64,000 nt of DNA. It comes from Tachypleus tridentatus. Taxonomy: Eukaryota; Arthropoda; Merostomata; Xiphosura; Limulidae. Numbering within the stretch: position 1 is the first letter of the stretch; every line of letters begins with the position of its first letter. A program made the translations under genes and the position numbers. Location: assembly GCF_004210375.1 (NCBI RefSeq), contig NC_134829.1, positions 56,722,107-56,786,106 of the forward strand, in the 5' to 3' direction. This document shows, piece after piece, positions 32,900 to 46,301 of this stretch. The notes under the pieces were generated by a model. That model worked only from the letters and a program-made list of their open reading frames with translations, was not told the DNA's origin and searched no databases.

Positions 32900-35130
32900 T
32901 TGAGGCTTTGGTACGGTACACTTTCTTTTTTGTATAATTATTTTGCGTTACGAAAGAATGTCAAAACATTACAATAAAATCGTATTTCCTTGCTGTAAAG
33001 GAAGCAAACTACATATTTATACTCTATTAGCTTAAGCAATGTCCTTTCTATCGTAAGCAAGAAATAAGCATTTAAGCATTCAACTAACATGAAATCATGC
33101 AATTCAGTTTTTACTGTAGCCGTTTTAGTTTTTTCTGATTGCTCTGATGTGATGTTGGGCGGATGGTATTTCACTATCAAAAAAAATCGCAAACCGTACC
33201 ATTTCATCGAAAAAACAACAGCTCTCTAGATCTGGATCTAGATCCAAATCTTTTAGCTGAATCAACAATTTTAATATCATTTAAGTTTATCAATGCAGAT
33301 ATGAAACCAAACTTCATTTCTATCGCTTTTTATGTAGTAAGCCGATTTTTCAAACAAATATGTAATTAACAACTACTGGAATACAATTTTATAGTGAAAC
33401 TTTTGGATTCCAGATTAACTATTTTCACCTTCAGAAGTCTCATCATTTGCCAGTTTTCCTTTCCTTTTTCTAAAAATATCACTCCTAAAGTGTTTTTATA
33501 GAAGGAAGATTAATAATTTTGATTTAATTATGGTGGTTACGAGGTCGGCCGCACTGATCTAGTCTTTACTGAGTAAGAATAGAATAAATAGCAGAATAAA
33601 TCTGAAGTAAAATGAATTGGATGGTCAGTAGGAGTCTCTCACCGCTTGGGACGCTGGTACAACTCCGTTACTGTTAGGGATTAGAATACCACTAAGACTA
33701 AAAAAAAAAACGAGTATATTTCGTGGAACGGGGATTCGAACCCGCGACTATAATAGTAAGAGTCAAACAACTTAAACATCTGGGCAGGCTAGACACCCGC
33801 TATTAGAATATAATAATCCAGTGTTGCTGAAAAGTACTGATGACTAGTGCCTTTCCTGTAGGGACTATTAATGCAAATAGTTTTTGAATAGATTTGCGGG
33901 AATACTCAAAATATACGAAGAAATTATGGATTAAACTTGTCTATAATCATGTGTTACACATATTTAGTTATATTTAAAATATTAGTTTAAATCTTATTTG
34001 CACTAGGAATACAGCAATTAGTATTTCAACAGAAAACAAGAGGGAATTCTCAATAGCTGTGGCACTGAAATTCTTAGGCAGGAGTAGAATATATTAATCA
34101 ATAAGATATTTATTTCTGTTATATATATTTATGTGCGCCAGTCATACCAAGGGTGGGGCTCGGGTATTTCTGATTCAATTTTATTACTCATCAGGATCTC
34201 TAAAACCTTACCCTCAAATTGTAACTCTTTTTACCTTCAAATTGTAACTCTTTTAGGTGAAATTAGAATGAATTAATCTATGAGATTTTGAACGTGGTGA
34301 AATTGATCAGTTGAAAGAGTTTGACCTCCTGGGATCAAAACTGTATTTAGATCTAAAATCAGTCAAGTGACGACGGAGTTATGAACTTAAAGCTTGTACT
34401 TGAAAAAATGTAGAATCGTTCTATGAGCCATTTCGCTGCGGCTAAAAAATCATCCTCTGTAAAGCATTATAACATTAAAGTAAAATATTTTACTTCACGT
34501 GATATGATCATTTGATTGCTGACAAATAATGTACATTTTAAGCAGAAGAACACATGAGGTTTAAGTAATGATGGCCCAATAAAAAGTTATTCAATATAAC
34601 AACGAGAAAATGTTTATTAAAATTAACGAGAAATTTATCATTGAGAAACGATTATACATGATTACGACCTCTTTAGGGTTAATAACCAAGTAAATAGCAT
34701 GGAGTAGTTAACAACCCCTTTTTTGTCCTTATAAATATTATTACTACACTGAAATGTTCAAGGTACTGTGAATGGTATGAAATAGGTTTTGGTTTTGTTC
34801 TTTAAATTCGATAGGAGTAAAGAGTAATTCGATTCTGTGAAAATAGTCTAAAACTTGTGCTGTTTTCTTTGTTATGCATTACATGAGCACGTCACGTGGC
34901 TAATGAAAATTTTCTATTAATTCCAGAAAAATGTTCATCTGTCGTGCGTTTATGGAATAAGTGTATTTTCTATTTTTGCTTGAGTTCTTTATTTTCTAAA
35001 TCAACCTTCTCTGTACTACAAACAGTCATCGTTAATTGATAAATTATTCCCAAGAATCGAAAGAAATAAAATCGATTTTCTTTTTTCTAAAGATGGATTT
35101 AACGGTCACCAAAGTACCACTGTATTACAT
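32900..35130. other. Mostly featureless AT-rich DNA
   Basis: No array or coding block. 33222-33250 contains overlapping palindromes (AGATCTGGATCTAGATCC). A SINE head fragment lies at 33715-33795. Confidence 0.45.
33715..33795 (-). mobile_element. Family A SINE head fragment
   Basis: Only the tRNA-like part remains: GGAACGGGGATTCGAACCCG followed by CGACTATAATAGTAAGAGTC and CTGGGCAGGCTAGAC on the plus strand. Confidence 0.6.
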
Positions 35131-35270
35131 TTATTTCCAGACGTAACCTCATGAGTTACGAAGTAGCACCTATATTGATTATCAACTAGTTCAACCTAGT
35201 TATTTCCAGACGTAACCTCATGAGTTATGAAGTAGCACCTATATTGATTATCAAGTAGTTCAACCTAGTT
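35131..35270. repeat. 69-bp direct duplication
   Basis: Two copies of a unit starting TTATTTCCAGACGTAACCTC and ending GTTCAACCTAG, differing at only about two positions, so a recent tandem duplication. It is unrelated in sequence to the 69-bp array at 38-45 kb. Confidence 0.95.
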
Positions 35271-36059
35271 AGACGATTAATAATTCATAAAATCCGAGAC
35301 ATTGTCTAACACTCTTGTGTGTTGTAGATGTGAGTTTTGTGTAACCACATGCGAACACCGTTTTTCACACTTTTACTTCAGTCTTCCAAAGTGTTTTGTT
35401 TTCTTTTCATAACTCTTAAAATCGAGGAAATTGTTAGGCCTTTTATGCGTTTATTTTACTTTCAACATCATCAAAAGTCACGATTATATCAATTATGTTA
35501 AATACTTATGCCTTAACAGTAGCCTTCATCCCAAACCATTTCACGCTAAATTTTAACCATTCATGAAACTGGTGAAAAAACACGTTTCTTAATAAAATAA
35601 ACAAACGTGTTTGATATCTTTGTAACAACCATAGATGCTCCTATTGAATAAATCAGAGTAACACTTGTTTAACTGACGTCGTGATAAAGGAAAATGAAAA
35701 ACGCCATCTTATCCACTTCAAATTCTGCATAAGCAAAACCTTTTATTTGTAACAGGAATAATTATCAACCTATCGTTCTTGTAAATCATTTATTAACATT
35801 GATTTTAAATAATTAGGCTAATGAGGTGCAGCACTGAATACATGGCCCCAAATAACCCCCTAAGATTCAGCAAAACCTACATGCTGTCTTTCCACTAAAA
35901 ATACTTATGACAGTGTAACGAATCTGAAGATCAAATACAGTAAAAATATTCCGATTCAAAAATGGGGCTTCCATTAAGATGTAAGACCAACTGGTAGAGA
36001 CGTTCACCCTTGTTTTAATCAACACTTTGTGTAATGTTTTGCTTACATACTGATTGCTT

Positions 36060-36334
36060 CTTTGTTTGTTTTGAATTTCGCGCAAAGATACACGAGGGCT
36101 ATCTGTGCTAGTCGTACCTCATTTAGTGGCGTGAAACTAGAGGGAAAGGAGATAGTCATCACCAGCCACCGCCAACTCTTGGGCTACTCTTTCACCAACA
36201 AATAGTGGGATTGACCGTCACATTATAATGCCCCCAAGGCTGAAAGGACGAGCATGTTTGGCGTGACGGGGATGCGAACCCGCGACCCTCGGATTACGAG
36301 TCAAGTGCCTCAACCACCTGGCCATGCCGAGTCT
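36060..36334 (-). mobile_element. Family A SINE, left arm of inverted repeat
   Basis: Full-length, well preserved. Its inner end diverges from the right copy only beyond the GGCATGGCC start. Confidence 0.93.
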
Positions 36335-37156
36335 GCTGTTTCCAGAGTGTTTGAGATTATGAGTAAATCTTCCCTAATTTCGTTTAAAACGACATAAAAT
36401 GATTTCTTTAATGGGTATCCGGTACCTGGATCCCTAAAACTATTGATGTCTTTTATTTTAAAAAAGGAAAAAAAAATCTGTGTACATGAAAATTGAACCC
36501 TAGTTGTTAGAAACGTTGTTTTATCAGTTTCTACCAGTTTCCTTTACAAACAAAGCTAATGCACGATCTGTTTATTGCTAATAATAACCTAATGAGAAAA
36601 CGTAAAACTATCGGGGTATCAAATCAGAGATTCACAGAAATTTAATAATCGTTGTTGGATGACTTTTAATACACGTAGCACCAAATCTGGAGCTTTATGT
36701 TCGACTTTTCTTATACAGTTTGTGAGACACTTTTGAAGGTTTGAATGGTTTAGTCAGTAATAAGATTTTTCTAAATACGATGATGTACCATTTATATTTA
36801 AATTTGGTGAGGAATTTATACACACATACTCTTTTACTCTATCAAAGTGAGTTATCTTTCTTTACACGAAAAATAAACGACGTTGACGTATTACAATGTT
36901 TGTACGTTAAAAGAATTCTTTGAAAATTGACTGTATTGCTAAAGTTTAGTTTCATGTTATTTTAAAAGCCATTAGGAGTAACTTGTCAATTCTCCAGCAA
37001 GAAAAGTGTAAAGAAATGAAACTTGAAAGGCACGTGGGCTAAACGACAATATTAGAGACATTTAGGATACAATTTAGTCGTCTCTAATTCTGAGTTACTC
37101 GTTAGAGGGAAGACAGCAAACTGGTAACATCCACTGTTACAGAGTATATTTAGTGG

Positions 37157-37433
37157 AGGCGCGGCATGGCCAGGTGAATTAAAGCATTCGACCCGTAATC
37201 TGAGGGTCGCGGGCTCGAATCCCCATCGTATCAAACATGCTCGTCCTTTCAGCCTTGGGGGCATTATAATGTTACGGTCAATCCCACTATTCGTTGGTGA
37301 AAGAGTAGCCCAAGAGTTGGCGGTGGGTGGTGATGACTATCTCCTTTCCCTCTAGTTTCACACCACTAAATGAGGTACGACTAGCACAGATAGCCCTCGT
37401 GTATCTTTGCGCGAAATTCAAAACAAACAAAGA
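37157..37433 (+). mobile_element. Family A SINE, right arm of inverted repeat
   Basis: Full-length mirror copy of the one at 36060-36334. The head has AGGTGAATTAAAGCATTCGA where the left arm has AGGTGGTTGAGGCACTTGA, so some divergence has accumulated since duplication or gene conversion has been patchy. Confidence 0.93.
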
Positions 37434-37577
37434 AGCAATCAGTATGTAAGCAAAACATTACACAAAGTGTTGATTAAAACAAGGGTGAACGTCTCTACCA
37501 GTTGGTCTTACATCTTAATGGAAGTCCCATTTTTGAATCGGAATATTTTTACTGTATTTGATCTCCAGACTCGTTAC

Positions 37578-37940
37578 TTTTATATATATATGTGCTTCAG
37601 AATGTCATTTAATAGAAGCTTCAGAAAATAGATAACACAATAGACAAAAAAAAATATCATTTACGAGCTACTTCAGAAAATAGATAACACAGTAGAGAAA
37701 CATTATGTCATTTAAGAGTGCGTCAAATAACACAATATAAAAACATAGATTATTTTGTCAAGGTAAACAAATTCTATACATACACTTTTATATTAAAAAA
37801 TAAGTCAAGAAATGATTATTTACTCATCGATTCTCAAAACAAGTGTTAGAGGTAAACACATAGGGATAAATATAAATACATGACTATTATGAAAACCTGA
37901 AAAATAAATTAATTTAAAGTACTAAATATAAAACTATCCA
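37578..37940. other. No recognised feature
   Basis: AT-rich, with a short partial duplication (CTTCAGAAAATAGATAACAC at about 37619 and 37671). Confidence 0.5.
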
Positions 37941-38205
37941 AATAACTCACCAAAAAACTATCCAAATAACTCACCAAACATCTTCAGTTTACCTAAACCT
38001 CACAAGTAAGGCTAACTCACCAAACATCTTCAGTTCACCTAAACCTCGCAAGTAAGGTTAAATCACTAAACATCTTCAGTTTACCCAAATCTCACAAGTA
38101 AGGCTAACTTCTAAAACATTTTCAGTTTACCTAAACCTTAAAAGTAAGGCTAACTAATAAACCGTTTTCAGTTTTTCTAAACCTTGCAAAAAAGGCTAAC
38201 CTTAG
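37940..38205. repeat. ~46-bp minisatellite
   Basis: Five to six imperfect copies of CACCAAACATCTTCAGTTTA CCTAAACCTCACAAGTAAGG CTAACT. Confidence 0.9.
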
Positions 38206-38247
38206 ATATTTTCTGTAGATGTAATATTATTATTATCCAGGAGATAT

Positions 38248-41200
38248 TAGGCTATAATATAATACATAATTATCAGTTTATATATTTAATATACTCAATA
38301 ATCTACCAATTGTTAAGGCTATAAGATCATACATAATTATCAGTTTGGATATATTTAATATACTCAATAATCTACCAATTGTTAAGACTATAAGATCATA
38401 CATAATTATAAGTTTGGGTATATTTAATATATTCAAAATCTACCAATTGTTAAGGCTATAAGATCATACATAATTATCAGTTTGGATATATTTACTATAC
38501 TCCAAAATCTACCAATATTTAAAGCTATAAGATCATACATAATTATCAGTTTCGATATATTTAATAAACTCAATAATCTACCAATTGTTAAGGCTATACG
38601 ATCATACATAATTATCAGTTTGGATATATTTAATATGCTCAAAAGTCTACCAATTTTTAAGGCTCTAAGATCATACATAATTATCAGTTTGGATATATTT
38701 AATATATTCAATAATCTACCAGTTGTTAAAGCTATAATATTATAAATAATTATCAATTTGGATATATTTAATATACTCAATAATCTATAAAATGTTAAAG
38801 CTATAAGATCATACACAATTATCAGTTTGGATATATTTGATATATTCAATAATTTACCAATTGTTAAGGCTATAATATCATACATAATTATCAATTTCGA
38901 TATATTTAATATACTCAATAATGTACCAATTGTTAAGGCTATAAGATCATACATAATTATCAGTTTGGATATATTTAATATACTCAATAATCTACCAATT
39001 GTTAAGGCTATAAGATCGTACATAATTATCAATTTAATCATATTTTATATACTCAATAATCTATCAGTTGTTAAGGCTATAATATAATACATAATTATCA
39101 GTTTGGATATATTTAATATACTCGAAAATCTACCAATTGTTAAGGCTATAAGATATTACATAGTTATCAGTTTAGATATATTTAATATATTCAAGAATCT
39201 ACCAATTGTTAAGGCTATAAGATCATACATAATTATCAGTTTGGATATATTTACTATATTCAGAAATCTACCAATTGTTAAGGCTATAAGATCATACATA
39301 ATTATCAATTTGATTATATTTAATATACTCAATAATCTATCAATTGTTAAAGCTATAATATCATACATAATTATCAGTTTGGAGATATTTAATATACTCA
39401 ATAATCTACCAATTCTTAAGGCTATAAGATCATAGAAAATTATCAGTTTGGATATATTTATTATACTCAATAATCTATCAGTTGTTAAGGCTATAATATC
39501 ATACATAATTATCACTTTGGATATATTTAATTTTCTCAAAAATCAACCAATTGTTAAGGCTATAACATCATACATAATTATCAGATTGGATATATTTAGT
39601 ATACTCAAAAATCTACCAGTTGTATAGGCTATAAGATCAAAAATAATTATCAATTTGGATATATTTATTATACTCAATAATCTATAAATTGTTAAAGCTA
39701 TAAGATCATACACAATTATCAGTTTGGATATATTTGATATATTCAATAATTTACCAATTGTTAAGGCTATAATATCATACATAATTATCAATTTCGGTGT
39801 GTTTAATATACTCAATAATGTACCAATTGTTAAGGCTATAAGATCATACATAATTATCAGTTTGGATATATTTACTATACTCAATAATCTACGAATTATT
39901 AAGGCTATAAGATCATACATAATTATCAGTTTGGATATATTTAATATACTCAATAATCTACCAATTGTTAAGGCTATAAGATCATACATAATTATCAATT
40001 TAGATATATTTAATATACTCAATAATTTACCAATTTTTAAGGCTATAAGATCATACATAATTATCAGTTTGGGTATATTTAATATATACAATAATCTACC
40101 AATTGTTAAGGCTATAAGATCATACATAATTATCACTTTAAATATATTTAATATATTCAATAACCTATAAATTGTTAAGGCTATAACGTCATAAATAATT
40201 ATCGGTTTGGATATATTTAATATATTCAGTAATCTCCCAATTGTTCAGACTATAAAATCATACATAATTATCAGTTTGGATATATTTAATATATTCAATA
40301 ATCTACCAATTGTTAAGGCTATAAGATCGTACATAATTATCAATTTTATTATATTTAATATACTCAATAATCTATCAAATGTTAAAGCTATAATATCATA
40401 CATAATTATCAGTTTGGATATATTTAATATACTCAAAAATCTACCAATTGTTAAGGCTATAAAATCATACATAATTATCAGTTTCGATATATTTAATATA
40501 CTCAATAATCTACCAATTGTTACGGCTATAAGATCATACATAATTATCAATTTGATCATATTTAATATACTCAATAATCCATCAATTGTTAAGGCTATAA
40601 TATCATACATAATTATCAGTTTGGATATATTTAATATACTCAAAAATCTACCAATTGTTAAGGCTATAAAATCATACATAATTATCAGTTTGGATATATT
40701 TAATATAGTCAATAATCTACCAATTGTTTAGGCTATAATATCAAAAATAATTATCAGTATGGATATATTTAATATACTAAAAAATCTACCAATTGTTAAG
40801 GCTATAAGATCACACATAATTATCAGTTTGGAAATATTTAATATATTCAATTATCTACCAATTGTTAAGGTTATAAGATCACACATAATTATCAGTTTGG
40901 ATATATTTGATATATTCAATAATTTACCAATTGTTAAGGCTATAATATCACACATACTTATCAATTTCGGTGTGTTTAATATACTCAATAATGTACCAAT
41001 CGTTAAGGCTATAAGATCATACATAATTATCAGTTTGGATATATTTACTATACTCAATAATCTACGAATTGTTAAGGCTATAAGATCATACATAATTATC
41101 ACTTTGGATATATTTAATAAACTCAATAATCTACCAATTCTTAAGGCTATTAGATCATACATCATTATCAATTTAGATATATTTAATATACTCAATAATT

Positions 41201-44200
41201 TACCAATTGTTAAGGCTATAAGATCATACATAATTATCAGTTTGGATATATTTAATATATACAATAATCTACCAATTGTTAAGGCATAAGATCAAACATA
41301 ATTATCAGTTTGAATATAGATAATATGTTCAATAATTTATCAATTGTTAAGGCTATGAATTCATAAATAATTATCAGTTTGGATATATTTAATATATTCA
41401 GCAATTTACCAATTGGTAAGGCTATAAGATCATACATAATTATCAGATTGGATATATTTAATAAACTTAATAATCTAACAATTGTTAAGGCTATAAGTTT
41501 CTACTTAATTATCAGTTTGAATATATTTAATGTATTCAATAATCTACCAATTGTTAACGCTATTAGATTATAAATAATTATCAGTTTGGATCTATTCAAT
41601 ATACTCAAGAATCTACCAATTGTTAAGGCTAAAAATAATACATAATTATCGGTTTGCATACTTTTAATATATTCAATAGTCTACCAATTGTTAAGGCTAT
41701 AAGATCATACATAATTATCAGTTTGGATATATTTAATATACTCAAAAATCTACCAATTGTTAAGGCTATAAGATCATACATAATTATCAATTTGGATATA
41801 TTTAATTTTTCAATAATCTTCCAATTGTTAAGGCTATAAGATCATAAATAATTATCAGTTTGGATATATTTAATATCCTAAAAAATCTACCAATTGTTAA
41901 GGCTATCAGATCATACATAATTTTCAGTTTGGATATATTTAATATACTGAAGAATCTACCAGTTGTTAAGGCTATAAGATCATACATAATTATCAGTTTG
42001 GATATATTTAATATACTCAATAATCTACCAATTATTAAGGCTATAAAATCATACATAATTATTAAGTTGATTATATTTAATATACTCAATAATCTATAAA
42101 TTGTTAAAGCTATAAGATCATACACAATTAGCAGTTTGGATATATTTAATATATTCAATAATCTACCAATTGTTAAGGCTATAATATCATACATAATTAT
42201 CAATTTGGATGTGTTTAATATACTCAATAATGTACCAATTGTTAAGGCTATAAGATCATACATAATTATCAGTTTGGATATATTTACTATATTCAGTAAT
42301 CTACCAATTGTTAAGGCTATAAGATCATCCATAATTATCAATTTGATTATATTTAATATACTCAAAAATCTACCAATTGTTAAGGCTATAAAATCATACA
42401 TAATTATTAGTTTCGATATATTTAATATACTCAATAATGTACCAACTGTTACGGCTATAAGATCATACATAATTATCAATTTGATCATATTTAATATACT
42501 CAATAATCCATCAATTGTTAAGGCTATAATATCATACATAATTATCAGTTTGGATATATTTAATATACTCAAAAATCTACCAATTGTTAAGGCTATAAAA
42601 TCATACATAATTATCAGTTTGGATATATTTAATATAGTCAATAATCTACCAATTGTTTAGGCTATAATATCAAAAATAATTATCAGTATGGATATATTTA
42701 ATATACTAAAAAATCTACCAATTGTTAAGGCTATAAGATCACACATAATTATCAGTTTGGAAATATTTAATATATTCAATTATCTACCAATTGTTAAGGT
42801 TATAAGATCACACATAATTATCAGTTTGGATATATTTGATATATTCAATAATTTACCAATTGTTAAGGCTATAATATCATACATACTTATCAATTTCGGT
42901 GTGTTTAATATACTCAATAATGTACCAATTGTTAAGGCTATAAGATCATACATAATTATCAGTTTGGATATATTTAATATACTCAATAATCTACCAATTG
43001 TTAAGGCTATAAGATCATACATAATTATCACTTTGGATATATTTAATAAACTCAATAATCTACCAATTCTTAAGGCTATTAGATCATACATCATTATCAA
43101 TTTAGATATATTTAATATACTCAATAATTTACCAATTGTTAAGGCTATAAGATCATACATAATTATCAGTTTGGATATATTTAATATATACAATAATCTA
43201 CCAATTGTTAAGGCATAAGATCAAACATAATTATCAGTTTGAATATAGATAATATGTTCAATAATTTATCAATTGTTAAGGCTATGAATTCATAAATAAT
43301 TATCAGTTTGGATATATTTAATATATTCAGCAATTTACCAATTGGTAAGGCTATAAGATCATACATAATTATCAGATTGGATATATTTAATAAACTTAAT
43401 AATCTAACAATTGTTAAGGCTATAAGTTTCTACTTAATTATCAGTTTGAATATATTTAATGTATTCAATAATCTACCAATTGTTAACGCTATTAGATTAT
43501 AAATAATTATCAGTTTGGATCTATTCAATATACTCAAGAATCTACCAATTGTTAAGGCTAAAAATAATACATAATTATCGGTTTGCATACTTTTAATATA
43601 TTCAATAGCCTACCAATTGTTAAGGCAATCAGATCATACATAATTATCAGTTTGGATATATTTAATATACTCAAAAATCTACCAATTCTTAAGGCTCTAA
43701 GATCATACATAATTATCAATTTGGATATATTTAATTTTTCAATAATCTTCCAATTGTTAAGGCTATAAGATCATAAATAATTATCAGTTTGGATATATTT
43801 AATATCCTAAAAAATCTACCAATTGTTAAGGCTATAAGATCATACATAATTATCAGTTTGGATATATTTAATATACTGAATAATCTACCAATTGTTAAGG
43901 CTATAAGATCATACATAATTATCAGTTTGGATATATTTAATATACTCAATAATCTACCAATTATTAAGGCTATAAAATCATACATAATTATTAAGTTGAT
44001 TATATTTAATATACTCAATAATCTATAAATTGTTAAAGCTATAAGATCATACACAATTATCAGTTTGGATATATTTAATATATTCAATAATCTACCAATT
44101 GTTAAGGCTATAATATCATACATAATTATCAATTTGGATATATTTAATATACTCAATAATCTACCAATTGTTAAGGCTATAAGATCATACATAATTATCA

Positions 44201-45343
44201 GTTTGGATATATTTAATATATTCAGTAATCTACCAATTGTTAAGGCTATAAGATCATACATAATTATCAATTTGATTATATTTAATATACTCAAAAATCT
44301 ACCAATTGTTAAAGCTATAAAATCATACATAATTATTAGTTTCGATATATTTAATATACTCAATAATGTACCAACTGTTACGGCTATAAGATCATACATA
44401 ATTATCAATTTGATCATATTTAATATACTCAATAATCCATCAATTGTTAAGGCTATAATATCATACATAATTATCAGTTTGGATATATTTAATATACTGA
44501 AAAATCTACCAATTGTTAAGGCTATAAAATCATACATAATTATCAGTTTGGATATATTTAATATAGTCAATAATCTACCAATTGTTTAGGCTATAAGATC
44601 AAAAATAATTATCAGTATGGATATATTTAATATACTAAAAAATCTACCAATTGTTAAGGCTATAAGATCAAAAATAATTATCAGTATGGATATATTTAAT
44701 ATACTAAAAAATCTACCAATTGTTAAGGCTATAAGATCACACATAATTATCAGTTTGGAAATATTTAATATATTCAATTATCTACCAATTGTTAAGGTTA
44801 TAAGATCACACATAATTATCAGTTTGGATATATTTAATATACTCAATAATCTACCAATTGTTAGGGTTATAAGTTCATAAATAATTATCAATTTGGATAT
44901 ATTTAATATACTCAATAATCTACCAATTGTTAAAGCTATAAGATCATACATAATTATCAGTTTGGATATATTTAATATATTCAATAATCTACCAATTGTT
45001 AAGGCTATAAAATCAGACATAATTATCAGTTTGGATATATTTAATATACTCAATAATCTACCAATTGTTTTGGCTATAAGATCAAAAATAATTATCAGTT
45101 TGGATATATTTAATACACTCAAAAATCTACCAATTGTTAAGGCTATAAGATCATACATAATTATCAGTTTAAATATATTTAATATATTCCATAACCTACA
45201 ATTGTTAAGGCTATAACGTCATAAATAATTATCGGTTTGGATATATTTAATATATTCAGTAATCTCCCAATTGTTCAGACTATAAAATCATACATAATTA
45301 TCAGTTTGGATATATTTAATATACTTAATAATCTAGCAATTGT
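38248..45343. repeat. 69-bp satellite-like array (~7.1 kb)
   Basis: About 100 copies of a 69-bp unit: ATCATACATAATTATCAGTT TGGATATATTTAATATACTC AATAATCTACCAATTGTTAA GGCTATAAG. Because 69 is 23 codons, both strands stay open for long runs (plus: repeating SLDIFNILNNLPIVKAIRS; minus: repeating LIALTIGRLLSILNISKLI). Substitutions occur at all codon positions and stops recur wherever a unit loses phase, so I treat it as noncoding. Units contain the palindrome CCAATTG-type core and several AT-rich inverted words. Confidence 0.95.
40742..44599. repeat. 1,929-bp higher-order repeat, two copies
   Basis: Diagnostic units recur exactly 1,929 bp apart: TATGGATATATTTAATATAC variants at about 40757 and 42686, the unit lacking three bases (AAGGCATAAGATC) at about 41281 and 43210, and GGTTTGCATACTTTTAATAT at about 41650 and 43579. 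Copy 1 is about 40742-42670 and copy 2 about 42671-44599, each 28 monomers. The start of a third copy follows with a further one-unit duplication. Similarity also extends left (40207-40731 against 42136-42660). Confidence 0.93.
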
Positions 45344-45499
45344 TATATCACAAAGTTCGTTTATATATCGCTTAGATAATAGATAATGAAATGTTAAATT
45401 ATTTCACGAACAGATAATAACCAACTTCGTTTCGTTCAGGTACATTTATAGTCTGGAACTTGACTCTTATATTTATGACGATATAGATAAGATATTAAA

Positions 45500-46039
45500 A
45501 TTTATGAACCATGCTGTATTGCGACCCAATTCACAATAGATATCGTAGGTAACATACTCTTATTCTTAGAAGTGATGGTTACCAAGACGGATAACTCATG
45601 TGCCACAAGAATGTAGAGGGAAATTGTTATGTCTGGTACATACCAGAACTTTAAATCAAACCACGCCAGCATTGTAAAGTCGGGCGTCATAGTAATCGGT
45701 TTTCAAATGAAGATTTCTGATACCGGAGAAGGTAGAAAGAAGGTAAAAAGTATCCCATCCGTACATCCTTCCTTAACAACGGTTACCATAGCCACTCAAC
45801 AAGGAAGTAAGTAAAGAAGACACGGGCATTTCAGAGGTTTATCTGAAAATATACAAAGAACATATAAACCGCATAATTTCAGAACAACAGTGAGAAACCG
45901 CAACGCAATATGTTTAGATTTAGTACACGCCAAATCACGTGAGGACCCGACGAAAAACCAAAACACAGTTTATGGCATCCCTTGGGAGTGTGGACTCCAC
46001 GACATTGAGGAAACCGAAAGGTCAACAAAAAATTCATAG
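45500..46039 (+). pseudogene. Second PLE family, C-terminal RT/GIY-YIG remnant
   Basis: A single plus-strand frame with two internal stops (about 45614 and 45812-45814) reads QFTIDIVGNILLFLEVMVTK, TDNSCATRM, stop, REIVMSGTYQNFKSNHASIV KSGVI, and after the second stop RGLSENIQRTYKPHNFRTTV, then AKSREDPTKNQNTVYGIPWE CG and a decayed YIGET-like HDIEETERS, ending at TAG (46037-46039). The order 'F-LEVMVTK', 'YQNFKSNH', 'NTVYGIPWECG' is that of the RT thumb and linker of a PLE. It clearly differs from the element at 18.7-20.2 kb. Confidence 0.7.
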
Positions 46040-46166
46040 TATAATAAGTAATTCATAGTATAATTGGTACAGAATGAACCACAAAGGTAGAAAAGAGAAA
46101 CGTTCGTAGCGCTGTTAATAGTGTGTTTTGACATTAATCTTTGTAAACTATGGCCTTAAAACTTAA

Positions 46167-46181
46167 TAGAGGTTTTGCGTG
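46167..46181 (+). repeat. Left terminal inverted repeat
   Basis: TAGAGGTTTTGCGTG, identical in reverse complement to 48835-48849. It is the probable transposase-binding and cleavage end of the THAP/SWIM transposon. Confidence 0.9.
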
Positions 46182-46192
46182 AACCTGTTAGT

Positions 46193-46202
46193 GTCACGTG
46201 AC
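46193..46202. promoter_or_regulatory. GTCACGTGAC palindrome upstream of SWIM gene
   Basis: A perfect 10-bp palindrome containing an E-box (CACGTG), 100 bp upstream of the ATG at 46302 and just inside the left TIR. A promoter role is inferred from position only. Confidence 0.35.
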
Positions 46203-46301
46203 CACAGCGAGGTTTGTAAACATACCACCATATTGGGTGGCAAGTGTCCCTCATGACTGAACGAGTTAACAACTGCTGTATTCAGTACTATTCACATGTA
46301 A

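Larger units (their letters stand above)
35915..37577. repeat. 415-bp inverted duplication, 832-bp spacer
   Basis: 35915-36329 and 37162-37577 are near-identical in opposite orientation. Each arm carries the same family A SINE plus the same flank on the SINE's 3' side (TCAGTATGTAAGCAAAACAT and TGGTCTTACATCTTAATGGA). Shared SINE-specific changes (for example TATCTTTGCG in the tail) show that the arms come from one insertion that was duplicated in inverted orientation. The spacer 36330-37161 has no gene I recognise. Confidence 0.92.

Noticed and set aside
35867-37631. Two identical MREIQNKQRSNQYVSKTLHK peptides
   Set aside because: They are read from the SINE tail plus flank in the two arms of the inverted duplication, not from a gene family.
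41802-44570. Two 279-codon minus-strand frames of repeating LIALTIGRLLSILNISK
   Set aside because: These are the two copies of the 1,929-bp higher-order repeat of the 69-bp array; periodicity of 23 codons explains them.
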